A stretch of DNA of 64,000 nucleotides, from assembly GCF_041477585.1 (NCBI RefSeq), contig NZ_JBGNYA010000001.1, positions 2,294,001 through 2,358,000 on the forward strand. The letters are read 5' to 3'. How positions within the stretch are numbered: the first letter of the stretch is position 1; every line of letters starts with the position of its first letter. Below the pieces are notes generated by a model. It was not told the DNA's origin and did not search any database. It was given only the letters and a program-made list of their open reading frames with translations. Made by a program: the position numbers and the translations under genes. Shown here in pieces: positions 8,417 to 16,716 of the stretch. This DNA is from Halobellus sp. MBLA0158. Its GTDB lineage: Archaea > Halobacteriota > Halobacteria > Halobacteriales > Haloferacaceae.

Positions 8417-8794
8417 ATGGCAACGAGCACGTCGACCGGCGGAACCCTCCGAACGGAGTCGCTCTCGGGACTGCACTGGCTCGGCATCGCGCTGGCGGCC
8501 GTCACCGGCGTGCTGCACCTCGCGCTGGGGGTCAGCTTCGTCGCCGGATCGCTCGGGAGCGGCCTGGGCTGGGCGTTCATCGTCGCCGGCGTCGGCTTCC
8601 TCGGCGGGATCGCCGCGATCCTCCTGGACTACCGACGGCGGCTCGTGTACCTCCTGGGAATTCCGTTTACGGCCGGACAGATCGTGATCTGGTACGTCGT
8701 CAACGCGCCGGACTTCTCGCCGCCGGGGATCGGGGATAAAATCGTCCAAGTGCTGTTCGTCGCCGTGCTGATCGTCCTGTATCGACGATCGTAG
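8417..8794 (+). CDS. small four-helix membrane protein
   Basis: A 125-residue hydrophobic protein with four likely transmembrane helices (starting near LHWLGIALAAVTG, LGWAFIVAGVGFLGG, LVYLLGIPFTAGQ and KIVQVLFVAVLIV) and a short polar N-terminus. No catalytic motif is visible and I cannot assign a family. ATG 8417 is chosen over an upstream in-frame codon because the extra residues overlap the end of the GT4 gene and are not hydrophobic. It lies 26 bases after the GT4 stop on the same strand and could share its transcript. It converges on aIF-1A. Confidence 0.7.
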   Translation: MATSTSTGGTLRTESLSGLHWLGIALAAVTGVLHLALGVSFVAGSLGSGLGWAFIVAGVGFLGGIAAILLDYRRRLVYLLGIPFTAGQIVIWYVVNAPDFSPPGIGDKIVQVLFVAVLIVLYRRS

Positions 8795-8812
8795 GCGTCC
8801 GTCGGGCGGTCG

Positions 8813-9097
8813 CTATTCGATGTGACCTTCTTGCCGGAGCTGGTCTGCGTCCTGCTCCGAGTAGCGCCACTCGATGTTGGCCTTCTCGTCCTGCCAGTCC
8901 CACGGCTCGACGAGGACGACGTCGCCCTCGTTGATCCAGGTCCGGTACTTCATTCGGCCGGGGATCCGGCCCATGCGGTTTTTGCCGTCCGCACAGCGGA
9001 CGCGTACGTGGTTGCCACCGTTGTGTTCCGTGACAGTGGCGAACAGCTCGTCTCCGTTGGGCATTCGAAGGTTTCGACGCCCTGTTTCCTCAGTCAC
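8813..9097 (-). CDS. translation initiation factor aIF-1A
   Basis: A 94-residue protein with the features of archaeal eIF-1A: a basic N-terminal tail ([15 protein letters not shown]), an OB-fold core with [20 protein letters not shown], then [15 protein letters not shown] and an acidic helical tail. It binds the A site of the small ribosomal subunit and helps select the start codon. The GTG at 9097 is chosen because a TATA box lies at 9121-9130, giving a leaderless start, and because the family begins with a short tail of this type. Length is normal for haloarchaea. Upstream lies a long AT-rich non-coding block. Confidence 0.95.
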   Translation of the reverse strand: MTEETGRRNLRMPNGDELFATVTEHNGGNHVRVRCADGKNRMGRIPGRMKYRTWINEGDVVLVEPWDWQDEKANIEWRYSEQDADQLRQEGHIE

Positions 9098-9120
9098 AAT
9101 TACAGTACGTCGGGAAGACG

Positions 9121-9130
9121 GATAAAGTAC
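9121..9130 (-). promoter_or_regulatory. TATA box for aIF-1A
   Basis: The minus strand reads GTACTTTATC, centred about 28 bp upstream of the GTG at 9097, consistent with a leaderless transcript. Confidence 0.6.
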
Positions 9131-9214
9131 CGGGTCCGACGCGTGTAGCGGTATCGCGTGACTCGGTATTTGCTCACACAATCGGGTGGTGTAGTCCGTT
9201 CGAGGCCCACTGAA

Positions 9215-9753
9215 ACAAAATATAAATTATATATAATATAAATACAATATTTTTGTTTTATATGATTTGGGAAATTTGCTCAATACTCTCGAAAAGCTGT
9301 TTCAAATCCACTCTGATTCATATATAGTATATCAAATAAAATATAAGTATCTGGTATATAAAAAATTTGTACTTTTAGTAGTCCAAAATCTTGTCCGAAA
9401 ATAGCGGACGAATTATATCACCTGTCCAGTCGAGAATTGAATCGTAGAATATCGAACACCCACGGATCTGAGAGCCGAAAATCAGCGTTAGAGAGCCGAA
9501 TTCGTGATTATAAGACGTGACAGATGCACTTGGTGATTAACGCGATTTGGAATTCCCATAACAGACGTACTTCTGTTACTTCGATATCTGATAGTCGCCC
9601 ACGTCGGGACAGCCAGTGTGACGAATAGCCGCTGTCGGGCGATCTTAGTCGGATTGTGCTCCGATCGGCGCACGGATCATCTCGTCCGGTATTGACGGAC
9701 GTATTTTGTGAGAGCTCGGAGGTGGCGGTGAGGCCGTCGCTCCGACCCAGGTC
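9215..9753. other. AT-rich intergenic block, left flank of catabolic island
   Basis: About 540 bases without a credible gene between aIF-1A and the first CoA ligase. From about 9215 to 9430 it is dominated by A/T runs (tataaattatatataatata and similar), unlike the GC-rich surroundings. Two short inverted repeats are visible: GTCCG/CGGAC at 9393-9409 and CGTCCG/CGGACG at 9683-9701. A 61-codon minus-strand frame at 9488-9673 looks like chance. No transposase remnant or direct repeat was recognised. Confidence 0.6.
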
Positions 9754-11286
9754 TTACTCGTCGGCGCGGGATTCGAGCTTGTAGCGCTCGATCTTCCCGC
9801 TCGGGTTGCGCGGGAGTCCGTCGACGAAGCGGTACTCCCGCGGTCGCTTGTAGTCCGCGAGGTCGTCGCTGTCGCGACACCACTGGTCTAGTTCCGTCTC
9901 GGTCACGTCGCCGCTGCGTTCGACGAACGCCACAACGATCTCGCCCCACTCCTCGTCGGGGTGCCCGACGACGCCGGCGTCCGCGACATCGGGGTGGGTG
10001 AGGAGGACGTCTTCGACCTCCGTGGGGTGGATGTTCTCGCCCCCGCTGATGATCATATCGTCGACGCGCCCGGTGATGACGATCCGGTTCTCCTCGGTTC
10101 GGCGCGCCGCATCGCCCGTGTACAGCCACCCCTCGTGGATGGCTTCCTCGGTGGCCTCGGGCTTGTTCCAGTAGCCGTCGAAGGCCACCGGCGAGTCCGT
10201 GTTGACGATGAGTTCGCCCTGGGTACCCGGTTCGACCGTGTCCGCGGGATCGTCGCTCTCGACCGCGACGACGCGCGTTTCGAGGCCGACGTTCGCGGGG
10301 CCGGTCACGGTCGGGTCGCGGATGTCCTGGAGGTCGATGTACGCGAGCGTCCCGTAGACTTCGGTCGTCCCGTAGAGGTTCGCGATGTGATCCGGGTCGA
10401 ACGTCTCGATCGTCCGCTCGAAGACGGACTGGCTCATCGGTGCCCCGGAGTAGCCGATCGTATCGACCGAGGAGATGTCGACCTCCTCGATCGCGTCGGT
10501 GTCGAGCATATTCGCGAAGATGGTCGGTGCCTCGTGGAGCGCCGTGACCCCGTAGTCCTCGATGGCGCGGACGGCGATCTCGGGGTCGAACTCCGACATA
10601 CAGAGGTAGGTGCCGCTCATCGAGAGCAGGCCGCAGAGGATGCCGTGGAGGCCGACGGTGTGGTACAGCGGCATAATCCCGATCATCGTCTCCTCAAGGT
10701 AGTAGTGCTGGCCGAGAGAATTGATGATCCACCGCGAGGACGTCGAGTCTTGGTCGATCGGGATCCCCTTCGGATCGCCGGTCGTCCCCGAACTGTACAG
10801 CATCACGCTCGGGTCGTCGTAGTCGATGTCGACGTCGGGCTTCTCGGCCGAGGCGTCGGCGAAGTCCGCGAACGGCTCCGCGAAGTCGGGCGCGTCGTCG
10901 CCGACGTACACCATCGGGACGTCGATGTCGTCTGCGACCGACGTGACCGCCTCGCGGGAAATCTCATCGAAGAGGAACAGTTCGGGATCGGAGTCCTCAA
11001 TGTGATACCGCACGCCGCTGGCGGCCAAGCGGAAATTGAACGGGACGGCGACGATGCCGGCCAGCTGGGTGGCGACGAACGTCACGACGTGCTCGGGCCG
11101 GTTCGCCATACAGATCGCCACTCGATCCCCCGGGTCGAGTCCCCGGTCGCGGAGCGCGGTGGCGAGACGGTAGGCGCGAGTCTGGAGTTCGGTATAGGTC
11201 AGCTCGGACCCGTCGTTCAGGTGGGCTATCGCGGTCCGGTCGGGCGTCCGGGCGACCGATTGCTCGAACGTGAGAGGGAACAACAT
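9754..11286 (-). CDS. AMP-forming acyl/aryl-CoA ligase
   Basis: A 510-residue member of the adenylate-forming (ANL) superfamily. It has the phosphate-binding loop YSSGTTGDPKG near residue 163, the NLYGTTEVYG segment, WLYTGD, the hinge region (GRVDDMIISGGENIHPTEVE) and a C-terminal PSGKIERYKL with the catalytic lysine (Lys498). It should activate a carboxylic acid with ATP and transfer it to CoA. The acid is unknown; the neighbouring LigM-like protein suggests an aromatic acid (inference). ATG 11286 has a TATA-like element 26-38 bases upstream, so the mRNA is probably near-leaderless. It is transcribed away from the IclR gene, its likely regulator. Confidence 0.9.
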   Translation of the reverse strand: MLFPLTFEQSVARTPDRTAIAHLNDGSELTYTELQTRAYRLATALRDRGLDPGDRVAICMANRPEHVVTFVATQLAGIVAVPFNFRLAASGVRYHIEDSDPELFLFDEISREAVTSVADDIDVPMVYVGDDAPDFAEPFADFADASAEKPDVDIDYDDPSVMLYSSGTTGDPKGIPIDQDSTSSRWIINSLGQHYYLEETMIGIMPLYHTVGLHGILCGLLSMSGTYLCMSEFDPEIAVRAIEDYGVTALHEAPTIFANMLDTDAIEEVDISSVDTIGYSGAPMSQSVFERTIETFDPDHIANLYGTTEVYGTLAYIDLQDIRDPTVTGPANVGLETRVVAVESDDPADTVEPGTQGELIVNTDSPVAFDGYWNKPEATEEAIHEGWLYTGDAARRTEENRIVITGRVDDMIISGGENIHPTEVEDVLLTHPDVADAGVVGHPDEEWGEIVVAFVERSGDVTETELDQWCRDSDDLADYKRPREYRFVDGLPRNPSGKIERYKLESRADE

Positions 11287-11311
11287 ACGCTACGATCTAT
11301 TCGAACAGATG

Positions 11312-11324
11312 CTAATAATTTTTC
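11312..11324 (-). promoter_or_regulatory. TATA-like promoter of the first CoA ligase
   Basis: The minus strand reads GGAAAAATTATTA-like A/T-rich sequence about 26-38 bp upstream of the ATG at 11286, within the short gap to the IclR gene. Confidence 0.5.
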
Positions 11325-11378
11325 CTCTGTGAACGGCGTCGGTGCGTAGGAGGCTGAACGCCGCCGAGCCGGGCGGGC

Positions 11379-12134
11379 TCAGTAGTAACGGTAATTGACG
11401 GCGATCTCCTCGGCGGCCGCGCGGACGTTCCGGATCAGGTCCTCCCGGTAGTCGTCCTGTTCGAGGCGGCCCGTTGGACACGCGACGGAGACGCTGCCGA
11501 GCAGTTCGCCGTCTTCGATCACTGGACAGGCGACGAAGCCGATGCCGACGACCTGTTCCTCCCGATCGATGGCGTAGCCTTCGTCGTTGATCGCGTCGAG
11601 TTCTGTCCGGAGTACGTCGGGATCGGTGACCGTGTGTTCGGTCACGGCTTCGAGTTCGTCGACGTCGAGCAGTTCGTCGACGCGCTCGTCGGGGAGGTGT
11701 GCGAGCAGAACCTTTCCGGCGGCGTGAGAGTGGATCGGCGTCCGGAAGCCGGGGTAGGTCCCGGTCTGGACGGAGGTGAGGTCGCCCTCTTCGTGGAGCA
11801 TCACCCACTCGCCGTCTTCCTCCTGGCCGAGCTGGGCGAGTTCGTCGGACTGCTCGGAGAGCTTCCGGAGGACCACGTCCGAAGAGTGGAAGAATCGGTT
11901 GCGATACTTGAGCAGGCTCCCGCGTTCGAGGAAGCGGTAACCGATCCGGTACCGTCCCGCCTCCCTGACGACGAAGCCCGTGGCTTCGAGCGAGACGAGG
12001 TAGTCGTGGGCGGTGCTCCGATTGACGCCCATCAGCTCCGCGATCTCCGCGGGGCCGGCCTCCCGTTCGCGCTCCAGCAGGTCGAGGACCTCGAACGCCC
12101 GCGCGACCGTCTGGAGTGGGACGTCGGATGTCAC
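11379..12134 (-). CDS. IclR-family transcriptional regulator
   Basis: A 251-residue regulator. Residues 1 to about 70 form the N-terminal winged helix (TVARAFEVLDLLERE, then AEIAELMGVNRSTAHDYLVS as the helix-turn-helix). The rest is the GAF-like effector domain of the IclR family, with HSHAAGKVLLAHLPDE and a GIGFVACPVIEDGELLGSVS core. IclR proteins commonly control catabolic operons for aromatic or other organic acids by binding a pathway metabolite. The position between the ligase gene and the divergent LigM-like gene suggests it controls both directions (inference). The start is a GTG at 12134, as the family's usual N-terminus begins just after it. Confidence 0.93.
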   Translation of the reverse strand: MTSDVPLQTVARAFEVLDLLEREREAGPAEIAELMGVNRSTAHDYLVSLEATGFVVREAGRYRIGYRFLERGSLLKYRNRFFHSSDVVLRKLSEQSDELAQLGQEEDGEWVMLHEEGDLTSVQTGTYPGFRTPIHSHAAGKVLLAHLPDERVDELLDVDELEAVTEHTVTDPDVLRTELDAINDEGYAIDREEQVVGIGFVACPVIEDGELLGSVSVACPTGRLEQDDYREDLIRNVRAAAEEIAVNYRYY

Positions 12135-12240
12135 AGGTACACGTCCGTCGCGGTCGGTATGAAACTCTGTCGCTCGGTGGGACCGCGACGAACCGGCGCC
12201 GCGGCGATTCTCCGACGGACTGTCGTCGAGTCCGAGAAAG

Positions 12241-12250
12241 TTTTAAATAA
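12241..12250 (+). promoter_or_regulatory. TATA box of the LigM-like gene
   Basis: TTTTAAATAA preceded by the purine-rich BRE-like GAGAAAG. It would place the transcript start near 12270-12275, favouring ATG 12282 over the in-frame ATG at 12255, which would lie upstream of the RNA start. Confidence 0.6.
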
Positions 12251-12281
12251 TATTATGTGGAAGTTAGCGCCAGGCAGCACT

Positions 12282-13667
12282 ATGACAGAGAGCCTCGAAG
12301 ACGCGCTTCAGCAAGCCGACAGTCCCGTCGATTTCGTTCGCTCCCCCGCCCGAGGGGCCGATACCGGCCACCTCCGCCTGTTCACGGACCTACCCGACGA
12401 GGTGACGAACTGGCGCGAAGAGCAGTCCGCGTGGGCCGACAGCGTCGCGCTGGCGGACCTCTCGCACCATATGACGGACCTCTACGTCGAGGGCCCCGAC
12501 GCGCTCGACCTGTTCGCGGATCTCGGAATCAACGACTTCTCGTCGTTCGAGCCGGGGCAGGCCAAGCAGTTCGCCGCGACCAGTCCCGACGGGTACCTGA
12601 TCGGCGACGGGATCCTCTTCCACCTCGGCGAGGATGAGTTCAATCTGGTCGGCTACGGCCCGATCAACTGGGTCGAATTCCACGCCGAGACCGGCGACTA
12701 CGATGTCGCGACCGAGCGCGACGAACACGGCGGCCTGCGCGAGGGGCCGCCGAAGACGTTCCGCTATCAGGTCCAGGGGCCCGACGCCCTCGACCTTATC
12801 AAGGACGTCGTCGACGGCGACCTCCCCGATGTGCCGTTCTTCAACTTCCGTCCGGTCTCGATCGCCGGCCACGAGATCAACGCCTTGCGCCACGGAATGC
12901 TGAACGAGCCCGGCTTCGAGTTCTTCGGCCCCTGGGAGCACGCCGAGGACGTTCGCACCGCCATTATGGAGACGGGGCGAGACTACGACATCCGCCGGAT
13001 CGGCTCGAAGGCCTACCCGACGAACGTGATCACGGCGGCGTGGATGTCGATCCCGCTGCCGGCCATCTACCACGACCACGAGCTCTTAGAGGAGTACCGC
13101 GAGTGGCTCGACGTGAACAGCTTCGAGGGCGCACTCGCCATCGGCGGCAGCCTCGATTCCGAAGACATCACCGACCACTACCTGACGCCGGTCGAGGCGG
13201 GTCACGGTCGCTTCGTCGATCTCGATCACGACTTCGTCGGCCGCGACGCGGTGGCGGAACAGCTCAAGCAGAAAGAGCGGACCCGCGTCACCCTCGTGTG
13301 GGACCAGGCGGCCACGACGGACCTGTACGGCGGGGCGCTCTTCGACGACGACGCCACCTACCGCTACACCGACCTCCCGGTCGCCGACTGGGCGCTGACC
13401 CAGAACGACAAAGTCCTGAAAGACGGCGACGTCGTCGGGATCGCGAACAACACCCGCTACCTCTACTTCGAGCGGCGGATGTTCTCTCTGTGTGCCATCG
13501 ACGAGGAGTACGCCGAGCCCGGGACGGAGGTCTCGATCCTCTGGGGCGAGCCCGACTCCGGTAACCCCCGCGTCGAGGACCACGAACAGACCGAAGTCAC
13601 CGCGACCGTCGCGCCGGCCCCGTACTTCGAGGACAAGCGAAAGACCGCGGACTACAACGCCGACTGA
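12282..13667 (+). CDS. LigM/DesA-like tetrahydrofolate-dependent O-demethylase (GcvT fold)
   Basis: A 461-residue aminomethyltransferase (GcvT-fold) protein. From memory, the pattern of conserved blocks matches the vanillate/3-O-methylgallate O-demethylase LigM of sphingomonads rather than glycine-cleavage T protein: TNWREEQSAW, LSHHMTDLYVEG, IGDGILFHL, FFNFRPVSIAGHEI, LRHGMLNEPG, GSKAYPTN, PLPAIY and the late FVDLDHDFVGRDA. The length is also that of LigM (about 470) rather than GcvT or DmdA (about 370). LigM moves an aryl O-methyl group to tetrahydrofolate, giving 5-methyl-THF. Flanking CoA ligases, an IclR regulator and a binding protein support a catabolic role. The actual methyl donor is untested; another methylated carboxylate is possible. 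Confidence 0.8.
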   Translation: MTESLEDALQQADSPVDFVRSPARGADTGHLRLFTDLPDEVTNWREEQSAWADSVALADLSHHMTDLYVEGPDALDLFADLGINDFSSFEPGQAKQFAATSPDGYLIGDGILFHLGEDEFNLVGYGPINWVEFHAETGDYDVATERDEHGGLREGPPKTFRYQVQGPDALDLIKDVVDGDLPDVPFFNFRPVSIAGHEINALRHGMLNEPGFEFFGPWEHAEDVRTAIMETGRDYDIRRIGSKAYPTNVITAAWMSIPLPAIYHDHELLEEYREWLDVNSFEGALAIGGSLDSEDITDHYLTPVEAGHGRFVDLDHDFVGRDAVAEQLKQKERTRVTLVWDQAATTDLYGGALFDDDATYRYTDLPVADWALTQNDKVLKDGDVVGIANNTRYLYFERRMFSLCAIDEEYAEPGTEVSILWGEPDSGNPRVEDHEQTEVTATVAPAPYFEDKRKTADYNAD

Positions 13668-13770
13668 GCACTCGACCACGCGCGGTCGGTCACGAGCCGC
13701 CTCGGCGGGGCACCCCCGCCGCAGCCGCCGTTCCGGACGATGACTCCGACCCGTAACGTGAGCTACAGAA

Positions 13771-13780
13771 AAATTTATAA
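13771..13780 (+). promoter_or_regulatory. TATA box of the binding-protein gene
   Basis: AAATTTATAA lies about 35 bp upstream of the ATG at 13810. An AGGAG at 13794-13798 could serve as ribosome-binding site, spaced 11 bases from ATG 13810 or 5 from the alternative GTG 13804. Confidence 0.55.
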
Positions 13781-13809
13781 CATTCTTTCACAAAGGAGAG
13801 TCCGTGCCG

Positions 13810-15114
13810 ATGAGTAACAGACGACAATTTATCACAGCCGCCGGGACGGGCGCGGTCGCGCTCGTCACGGGCTGTCTCGGATCGGGCGGCGACGGCGACA
13901 GCACCGATTCGGGAACCACCGACAGCGGGGGTAGCACGACGACGATGGGTTCGAGCGGGAGCGACGAGCCGATCACCATCGCGGCGACGGTCTCGCGGAC
14001 GGGGTCGTTCTCGAGCGCGGGCGAGGACGTCGAGACCGCCTACCGGCTGGGCGAACAGTTGATCAACGACAACGGCGGCATCCTCGGCCGCGACGTCGAC
14101 GTCATCATCCGAGACGACGAGAGCGACCCGCAGAAGGTCCGCGAGTCGCTGCAGACGATCCTCGACAACAACGACGTGGATATGATCTGGGGGACGTTCG
14201 GCAGCCTGCTCGTCGGGGCGGCAGCGTCGATCGCAGAGCGCGAGGGGCTCCCGATGCTGAGTGCGAACTTCGCGTATATGGAGCCACACCTCAACAACAA
14301 CTACCAGTGGACGTTCGCGCCCTTCCCGAAGAGCCGCGATATGGCCAACGGCGCGGTGAAGCTCGCGAACCTCGCGCCGGAGGACAACAGGCCGGTGAAC
14401 GTCGGCATCTGGCAGACGAACACCGGCTGGGGCGCCGAACTCGGCCGCGTCTGGTCCGAGGCCCTGGAGGCGAACGGCCACGAGGTCGTCGTCAACGAGA
14501 AGTTCCAGATCGGCGCCTCGGACTTCTCGACGCTCATCTCGCAGGCCAAGAGCGCCAACGTGGAGTACCTCCTCACGAACCCCGCGCCGGGCGGCGGGAT
14601 CACGATGGTGAACCAGATGCAGGAAAACAGCTTCAATCCGAAGCTCGCGACGATCGAGCGCGCGGCGACGATCACGACCTGGCTGGACGCGACCGGCGTC
14701 GCGGGGCTCTACACCAACTCCACGCCGGGATGGGTCCCCGGACTGACGGGCGGCGGGAATCAGCGGATGCTGGAGGCCTTCCGGGCGCAAGACGACGTCG
14801 CGGCCGACGCCTACCCGGCGCCGACGGTCGGCGGCTCGTACAACGTCACCCAGACCGCGAAGCAGGCCATCGAGGCCGCGGGGTCGGTCGAGCCCGAAGC
14901 CGTCCGCGACACGCTCCTCGACACGGAGTTCCGAACGGTCCTCGGTTCGTTCCGGTTCGACGAGAACGGGATGCCCGTCGAGGGCGACCTCGCACCGCCG
15001 ATGGGCCAGTGGCAGGACGGCCTGCTCCGACTGGTCATCCCCTCGGACGTCGACAGCGAGGCCTCGACCGACATCGAGTATCCGGCGCCGGCGTACGGCG
15101 ACCGCTCGATGTGA
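13810..15114 (+). CDS. ABC substrate-binding lipoprotein, Leu/Ile/Val- or urea/amide-type
   Basis: A 434-residue periplasmic-binding-fold protein (Peripla_BP_6 type). The N-terminus is a Tat lipoprotein signal: RRQF at residues 4-7 and a lipobox ending at Cys22 (LVTGC), followed by a Ser/Thr/Gly-rich linker typical of haloarchaeal surface lipoproteins. The mature part begins ITIAATVSRTGSFSSAGEDV and continues with GILGRDVDVIIRDDESDP, matching branched-chain amino acid/amide receptors. It should capture a small organic acid or amide outside the membrane. No permease or ATPase gene is adjacent, so it must work with a transporter encoded elsewhere or act as a receptor. ATG 13810 is preferred because the Tat motif then sits at the usual distance; GTG 13804 is possible. 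Confidence 0.9.
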   Translation: MSNRRQFITAAGTGAVALVTGCLGSGGDGDSTDSGTTDSGGSTTTMGSSGSDEPITIAATVSRTGSFSSAGEDVETAYRLGEQLINDNGGILGRDVDVIIRDDESDPQKVRESLQTILDNNDVDMIWGTFGSLLVGAAASIAEREGLPMLSANFAYMEPHLNNNYQWTFAPFPKSRDMANGAVKLANLAPEDNRPVNVGIWQTNTGWGAELGRVWSEALEANGHEVVVNEKFQIGASDFSTLISQAKSANVEYLLTNPAPGGGITMVNQMQENSFNPKLATIERAATITTWLDATGVAGLYTNSTPGWVPGLTGGGNQRMLEAFRAQDDVAADAYPAPTVGGSYNVTQTAKQAIEAAGSVEPEAVRDTLLDTEFRTVLGSFRFDENGMPVEGDLAPPMGQWQDGLLRLVIPSDVDSEASTDIEYPAPAYGDRSM

Positions 15115-15150
15115 CGGTCCGCGACCGCCGTCAGGGAGAATCTTTCAGCC

Positions 15151-15160
15151 CCTATAAAAA
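15151..15160 (+). promoter_or_regulatory. TATA box of the second ligase gene
   Basis: CCTATAAAAA centred about 22 bp upstream of the ATG at 15178, compatible with a near-leaderless mRNA separate from the binding-protein transcript. Confidence 0.55.
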
Positions 15161-15177
15161 ATAACGAAACTGATACG

Positions 15178-16716
15178 ATGGAAGACCTACGTGTATTCCG
15201 ACGTGTAGTAGACCGGTACGGCGACCGGACGGCGCTCGTGACCGCGGACGCGACGACCCGGACCTACGGCGAACTGGGGCGGCGGACCGACGCGCTGGCG
15301 AGCGCGCTCGACGCCCGGATCGGAGACGCCCGGACTGCGTCGCTCCTCCGCAACGGCCCCGCGGCCATCGAGATGATGCTCGCCGCACAGAAGCGCGGCC
15401 GGGCGAACGCCCAGTTGAGCTTTCGCGGCGCCGCCGGCGAGCTCGATCGAATGGTCCGGACCGCCGAGGCGGAGGCGCTCGTCTACGACGCGGCGAACGC
15501 CGAGATGGCCGAGGCGGTCCTCGACCGATCGGATCTCGACGTCGCGCTGTACGTCGGCGACGACGCCCCTGACCGGCCCGAGGTGGAGTCCTACGAGGCG
15601 GCGGTCGAATCGGCGGACGCCGACTACGACGCCGTCGAGGATCCCGATGCCGAGACGGGTGTCCTCTACACGAGCGGATCGACGAGCGAGCCGAAAGCCA
15701 TCTTGGAGGACCAGCGGCGCGTCTGGCTGGCGAGCTCCCAGGCGGTGATGGAGATGCGTCTCGGCCCCGACGACGTCGCCCTGGTGACGACGCCGTGGTA
15801 CCACGACGTCACGACCGTCGCGTGGATCTACCCGCACCTCCAGGTGGGCGCGACGCTCGTGCTCCAGCCGGAGTTCGCCCCGCCGGAGACGATGCGGCTT
15901 CTCGACGAACACGACGTGACGGGCCTGCTCGCGGTGCCCGCCCAGCTCGAAGCGCTGCTCGACGCCGATTCGGAGGGCGACTACGACCTCTCGTCGCTGT
16001 CGTACGTCCGGACGGGGGGTGCGGTCGTCTCGCCGTCGCTCGTCGAGCGCGTCCGCGAGCGGATGACCGAGGGCGTCCACAACACCTACGGGCTGACCGA
16101 GGGCATCGCGAATCTGACCCACGCGTACCCCACAGAGCAATTGGAGAGTCCGGGTACGGTCGGGAACGCGTCGTTCAACTGGGACCTCCGGGTCGTCGAG
16201 GCCGCAGAGCCCGACGAGACTCCCGACCCGACGGCCACCGTCGATCGCGGCGAGACGGGCGAACTCATCGGCCGGGGACCGTTCGCCGACGGCTACCTGA
16301 ACAGCCCCGAGGCGGAGGCGCGGCTGTTCGTCGACGGCGAGTGGCTCCGGACGATGGACGTCGCCCACGTCGACGAACACGGCCGGCTGCACATCGTGGA
16401 CCGCGTGGACAATATGCTCGTGAGCGGCGGCGAGAACATCTATCCCCAGGAGGTCGAACTGGCGCTCGCGGACCACCCGGCGGTCCGAGAGGTCGCGGTC
16501 GTCGGCGTGCCCGACGAGGAGTGGGGCGAACGTGTCGGCGCCGTCGTCGTCGGCGACGTCGATCCGGACGCCCTCGACGAGTACTGCCGCGATCACGACG
16601 ACCTGGCCGATTTCAAGCGGCCACGTTCGTACGTCGTCACCGACGACCCGCTTCCGCGGTCCGATACCGGAACGCTGCTTCGATCGGAGGTCCGGGAAAG
16701 GTATTTTAGCCGTTGA
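15178..16716 (+). CDS. divergent adenylate-forming ligase lacking the C-terminal catalytic Lys
   Basis: A 512-residue ANL-superfamily protein. It has the phosphate loop in altered form (YTSGSTSEPKA, near residue 163), the NTYGLTEG segment, the hinge DRVDNMLVSGGENIYPQEVE and a C-terminal domain that aligns with the first ligase of the island. In the position of the usual G-K of the C-terminal motif it reads DTGTLLRSEV, so Thr499 replaces the catalytic lysine that drives adenylation. It may have low or altered adenylation, use only the thioesterification half-reaction, or be regulatory. It shares the island with the LigM-like gene and the binding protein, so the substrate is probably the same class of acid (inference). 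The start ATG sits just downstream of a TATA box. Confidence 0.85.
   Translation: MEDLRVFRRVVDRYGDRTALVTADATTRTYGELGRRTDALASALDARIGDARTASLLRNGPAAIEMMLAAQKRGRANAQLSFRGAAGELDRMVRTAEAEALVYDAANAEMAEAVLDRSDLDVALYVGDDAPDRPEVESYEAAVESADADYDAVEDPDAETGVLYTSGSTSEPKAILEDQRRVWLASSQAVMEMRLGPDDVALVTTPWYHDVTTVAWIYPHLQVGATLVLQPEFAPPETMRLLDEHDVTGLLAVPAQLEALLDADSEGDYDLSSLSYVRTGGAVVSPSLVERVRERMTEGVHNTYGLTEGIANLTHAYPTEQLESPGTVGNASFNWDLRVVEAAEPDETPDPTATVDRGETGELIGRGPFADGYLNSPEAEARLFVDGEWLRTMDVAHVDEHGRLHIVDRVDNMLVSGGENIYPQEVELALADHPAVREVAVVGVPDEEWGERVGAVVVGDVDPDALDEYCRDHDDLADFKRPRSYVVTDDPLPRSDTGTLLRSEVRERYFSR

Noticed and set aside
9488-9673. 61-codon minus-strand frame in the AT-rich block
   Set aside because: Arg/Ser-rich, no recognisable motif, no promoter at a fitting distance, and the block's composition gives chance frames.
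12282-13667. Assignment as glycine-cleavage T protein or DMSP demethylase
   Set aside because: The length and the run of LigM-type motifs fit poorly with either, and no GcvH/GcvP genes are nearby.
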